Shown here: one piece after another, positions 61,563 through 64,000 of the stretch
How the letters are laid out: each line of letters starts with the position of its first letter
Position numbering within the stretch: the first letter of the stretch is position 1
NCBI GenBank assembly: GCA_022767285.1
Contig: JALENY010000038.1
Coordinates: 62,001-126,000 of the forward strand
DNA length: 64,000 nt
Direction: 5' to 3'
Source: Lachnospiraceae bacterium
Lineage (GTDB): Bacteria; Bacillota; Clostridia; Lachnospirales; Lachnospiraceae
Made by a program: the position numbers and the translations under genes
The notes under the pieces: generated by a model
Told to the model about the DNA's origin: nothing
Database searches by the model: none
Seen by the model: only the letters and a program-made list of their open reading frames with translations

Positions 61563-61703
61563 ATGACCCAGGGCGAAATCATGATTATCGGCGGCTTGGC
61601 GCTGGTCATTGCCGGGATTATCTGCTTATTCATGGCCATTGTGTACTATGGCATAAAGAGAAACAGAATAAAAGAAGAACTGCATGAGAGATATGATTTT
61701 TAA
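61563..61703 (+). CDS. Small single-TM protein (46 residues)
   Basis: Two bases after the kinase stop, ATG 61563 opens 46 codons: MTQGEIMIIGGLALVIAGI, then a hydrophobic stretch to a basic tail (KRNRIKEELHERYDF). Predicted topology is one membrane helix with the C-terminus inside. Its length and place recall small membrane parts of T7SSb such as EssA, but there is no sequence match. Overlooked easily because of size; the ribosome site AAAGGATGG is within the kinase gene end. Confidence 0.65.
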   Translation: MTQGEIMIIGGLALVIAGIICLFMAIVYYGIKRNRIKEELHERYDF

Positions 61704-61729
61704 TTTGATTTTCAGACGGGAGGATAAAG

Positions 61730-62113
61730 ATGTTCTGTGGAAATTGTGGTGCGGAAGTGAATGAATCGGTGAAATTCTGCGCAAGATGCGGAGCACCGAT
61801 TGAACGGACAACGGAGACGGAAAACTCCGATACAAGTACAAAAACAATGGGAATGTTTTCTCAGGAGCCGAATTACGGAACCGTGTGCAGGCCGGAGCAG
61901 GGACCTGGCGGTGCAGCAGGTATATATGTACAGGATGAGCCAAAGAAAAACAATTTGTTTTTGCTGAATCTGATTCTTGGGGTTGTGGCTGCGGTCCTGG
62001 CAGTCGTAGTCATCATGGCAGGCATTTATCTGAAAACTGTGAAAGAAAACACACAGCACACCTATCGGTTGGCATCTGTATCTGAAATGGATACAGATGG
62101 TGAAAAAACCTGA
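61730..62113 (+). CDS. Zinc-ribbon single-TM protein
   Basis: A 127-residue protein with a zinc ribbon at the very start (CGNCGAEVNESVKFCARCG), a disordered Ser/Thr/Glu-rich linker, one membrane helix (about 78-103) and a short tail outside. CGGGAGGATAAAG lies before the ATG. It is the third zinc-ribbon protein of the locus, close to the channel gene. Confidence 0.82.
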   Translation: MFCGNCGAEVNESVKFCARCGAPIERTTETENSDTSTKTMGMFSQEPNYGTVCRPEQGPGGAAGIYVQDEPKKNNLFLLNLILGVVAAVLAVVVIMAGIYLKTVKENTQHTYRLASVSEMDTDGEKT

Positions 62114-62195
62114 GAAAACTGAAAACGTCAGCAATGGCATCATTTTGATTGAAAATATTGCATAATATGCCCATCAGGATAAAAAAGGAAGTCGT

Positions 62196-64000
62196 ATGAG
62201 AAGAATAAAAGAGTGGTTAAGTGTACAATTGGCAAAAAATCCCGGAAGAGTTGTATTATTCGCAATCTTGCTGTTTAATGTTCTGTTTTTCCTTCTGTCC
62301 GCAGTCGTGATCAGCAACCTGTCCCTTACCGGAACAGAAGGTATGAGTTTTCTGGAAGCTGCCTTTTGTACCATTACAATGATACTGGATGCCGGGTGTA
62401 TCCAGTTTGTCATTTCTGATATCGGAAACTCCGGGGTGGTAATCGCAGTTGTCTGTCTCGGAATCATATTGATCGGCATGATCGCTTTTACCGGTTCTGT
62501 AATCGGTTATGTAACAAACTATATCTCAAACTTTATTGAACATGCAAATGAAGGCAATCGTAAACTGAGAATCTCCGGTCATATGGTCATTCTGAACTGG
62601 AACACAAGAGCTTCCGAGATCGTAAATGATCTGCTCTACTGCCCTTCACGGCAAAAAGTGGCGATTCTGGTCAGCGGACGGAAAAATGAAATTGAAAAAG
62701 AAATAGAAGAACGTCTGTCTGATACCATTTCCCGCGAAAACGAAGCGGTGCACGCAGAGGCGAAAAAACTGGGATTTTTGAGAGGGCTTTATCATTGGCA
62801 TAAAAATCAGTTCAAAAGAAATGTCACAGTCATCATCCGCGAAGGCGATGTATTTTCGGCAAAGCAGCTGCGTGACATTTCGCTGGAGCGCGCAAAGACT
62901 GTGATCATACTTGGAAATGATATCAACGACAGAGTATGCAAATATGAACTGCGGGAGAATCAGGAACTGTTAAGCCGGGGGAATTCCCAGACGGTAAAAA
63001 CTCTGATGCAGGTGTCAGACATTACTGCTGCGGATTACTCCGATGATGATCAGAAAATCATTGTGGAAGTGACCGATGACTGGACGCTGGAACTGGTTGA
63101 TAAAATTATTAAGTGTAAGCAGGTCGAAGGAAAATGCAACATTGTTCCGGTGCGTGTAAACAAAGTTCTTGGGCAGATTTTGTCTCAGTTTTCTCTCATG
63201 CCGGAACTGAATCTGGCATATAAGGAATTATTTTCCAATAAGGGTGCCACTTTTTATCTGGAAGATAAAAAAGTGGATGATGACGTTTCATATACAAAAG
63301 AACTGCTGCGAACGAACAATCATATCATTCCGCTGACTTCCATGGAGAGTCAGGGAAAATGGCATTATTACTACGTGGGAACTTCGGAGAAGGACATTCG
63401 GAAAGTCTGCGGCCCAAAGCAGTCCGATTATTCCGTCTCCCTGAACCGCGATTACTGGATGGAGCGGAAAAACATCATTATTCTCGGTCACAACAGCAAA
63501 TGCGAAGATATTATGGAAGGATTCTGTGCCTTTCGCGCTGAGTGGAACCGAAAAGAGTGCGATACAGAAATTATGGAGATCGTTGTCATCGACGAAGAGC
63601 GCTATCTGAAGAAAATGAATTACTATGAAAAGTATCCATTTGTGGTAAAAAAAGTCGCTGCCAATATTTATGACAGAGAACGGATCTGTGCCACAATTGA
63701 AGAGTTTGTGCTCTCTCACGAGGAAGATACCAGTATTCTTATTCTCTCCGATGATTCTGTTATAAATGAAGAGATTGATGCGAACGCTCTCGCAAACCTG
63801 ATTTACGTTCAGGATATCATTAACCGGAAAAAAGAAGAAAATCCCGATTTTGATCCTGCAAGTATTGACGTTATCGTGGAGATCATCGACCCGAAGCATC
63901 ATGATATTGTGAATAGCTACAGTGTCAACAATGTTGTGATCAGCAACCGTTATATCAGCAAAATGATCACGCAGATCGGAGAAAAAGAAGCACTGTATGA
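62196..64000 (+). CDS. CASTOR/POLLUX-like ion channel with RCK/TrkA-N domains (3' end outside window)
   Basis: The frame is open from ATG 62196 to the end, at least 601 residues. N-terminal membrane helices (about 18-42 and 72-98) flank a pore-like loop FCTITMILDAGC (about 57-68), after which a cytoplasmic gating ring starts with LRISGHMVILNWNTRASEI, a divergent TrkA-N strand-loop. A second Rossmann-like unit begins near residue 425 (KNIIILGHNSKCEDI). This is the layout of CASTOR/POLLUX/DMI1 channels, cation channels regulated by ligand binding to RCK domains. AAAAAAGGAAGTCGT lies before the ATG. It is directly downstream of T7SS genes and adds a third Rossmann-type sensor protein to the locus. 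Confidence 0.85.
   Translation, partial: MRRIKEWLSVQLAKNPGRVVLFAILLFNVLFFLLSAVVISNLSLTGTEGMSFLEAAFCTITMILDAGCIQFVISDIGNSGVVIAVVCLGIILIGMIAFTGSVIGYVTNYISNFIEHANEGNRKLRISGHMVILNWNTRASEIVNDLLYCPSRQKVAILVSGRKNEIEKEIEERLSDTISRENEAVHAEAKKLGFLRGLYHWHKNQFKRNVTVIIREGDVFSAKQLRDISLERAKTVIILGNDINDRVCKYELRENQELLSRGNSQTVKTLMQVSDITAADYSDDDQKIIVEVTDDWTLELVDKIIKCKQVEGKCNIVPVRVNKVLGQILSQFSLMPELNLAYKELFSNKGATFYLEDKKVDDDVSYTKELLRTNNHIIPLTSMESQGKWHYYYVGTSEKDIRKVCGPKQSDYSVSLNRDYWMERKNIIILGHNSKCEDIMEGFCAFRAEWNRKECDTEIMEIVVIDEERYLKKMNYYEKYPFVVKKVAANIYDRERICATIEEFVLSHEEDTSILILSDDSVINEEIDANALANLIYVQDIINRKKEENPDFDPASIDVIVEIIDPKHHDIVNSYSVNNVVISNRYISKMITQIGEKEALY

Noticed and set aside
1-64000. tRNA, rRNA, CRISPR arrays, phage structural genes
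   Set aside because: None was seen in the spacers on either strand by eye; no cloverleaf, array or capsid/tail gene is evident.

Overview
The window looks like chromosome of a Gram-positive anaerobe of the Clostridia, most likely a Lachnospiraceae-type gut bacterium. Evidence for this: AGGAGG-type ribosome sites before almost every gene, a family 1 sugar-binding lipoprotein with two permeases, a YesM/LytS-type histidine kinase remnant, and a type VII secretion (T7SS) locus of the Firmicutes kind (FHA-FtsK/SpoIIIE ATPase, YukD, WXG100 proteins, DUF4176). The assignment is inference; there is no rRNA or marker gene. Every gene I can support lies on the + strand.

Region 1 (1-10889) is a carbohydrate-use operon. 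It holds the end of a beta-hydroxyacid dehydrogenase, a sugar ABC importer (lipoprotein plus two permeases, no ATPase gene here), two paralogous cytoplasmic GH10-like hydrolases, an M24 peptidase, a ManD-type acid-sugar dehydratase and a Cys-type sulfatase. A strong intrinsic terminator closes it. Region 2 (10890-12948) is decayed sequence: a histidine-kinase pseudogene with an in-frame stop and missing sensor domain, its terminator, palindromes, and an internally deleted insertion sequence with intact inverted repeats.

Region 3 (12949 to beyond 64000) is one accessory locus of at least 51 kb in three blocks. Block A (12949-18628): a coiled-coil/TPR-like membrane protein, a zinc-ribbon protein, two small unknowns, a Ycf46-like AAA+ ATPase and a polytopic membrane protein. 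Block B (18843-45658), behind a good sigma-A-type promoter: a TIR-TM-ectodomain protein, an exported VWA protein, a tubulin-like GTPase, two large membrane proteins (the second ending in a DA1-like zinc peptidase), a transglutaminase-like lipoprotein, a membrane Rossmann-RyR protein, a TIR-TM-LRR protein, an unknown, and a giant kinase-Rossmann-RyR protein. Block C (45682 onward), behind a promoter with identical -35 and -10 boxes: a zinc-ribbon membrane protein, EssC, YukD, two EspG-like proteins, several WXG100-like proteins, a WXG100-like fusion, two DUF4176 proteins, a TPR/propeller membrane protein, a kinase-TM-TPR protein with EssB topology, small membrane proteins, and a partial CASTOR/POLLUX-like channel.

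The working picture is inference: a T7SS machine (Block C) joined to membrane receptors and regulators. TIR domains sit inside the cell with ectodomains outside; kinases, RyR and Rossmann modules may sense nucleotide-type ligands; a tubulin-like polymer, VWA protein and AAA+ ATPase may build or remodel a membrane complex. I do not know of a described system with this full combination, and no database search was possible.
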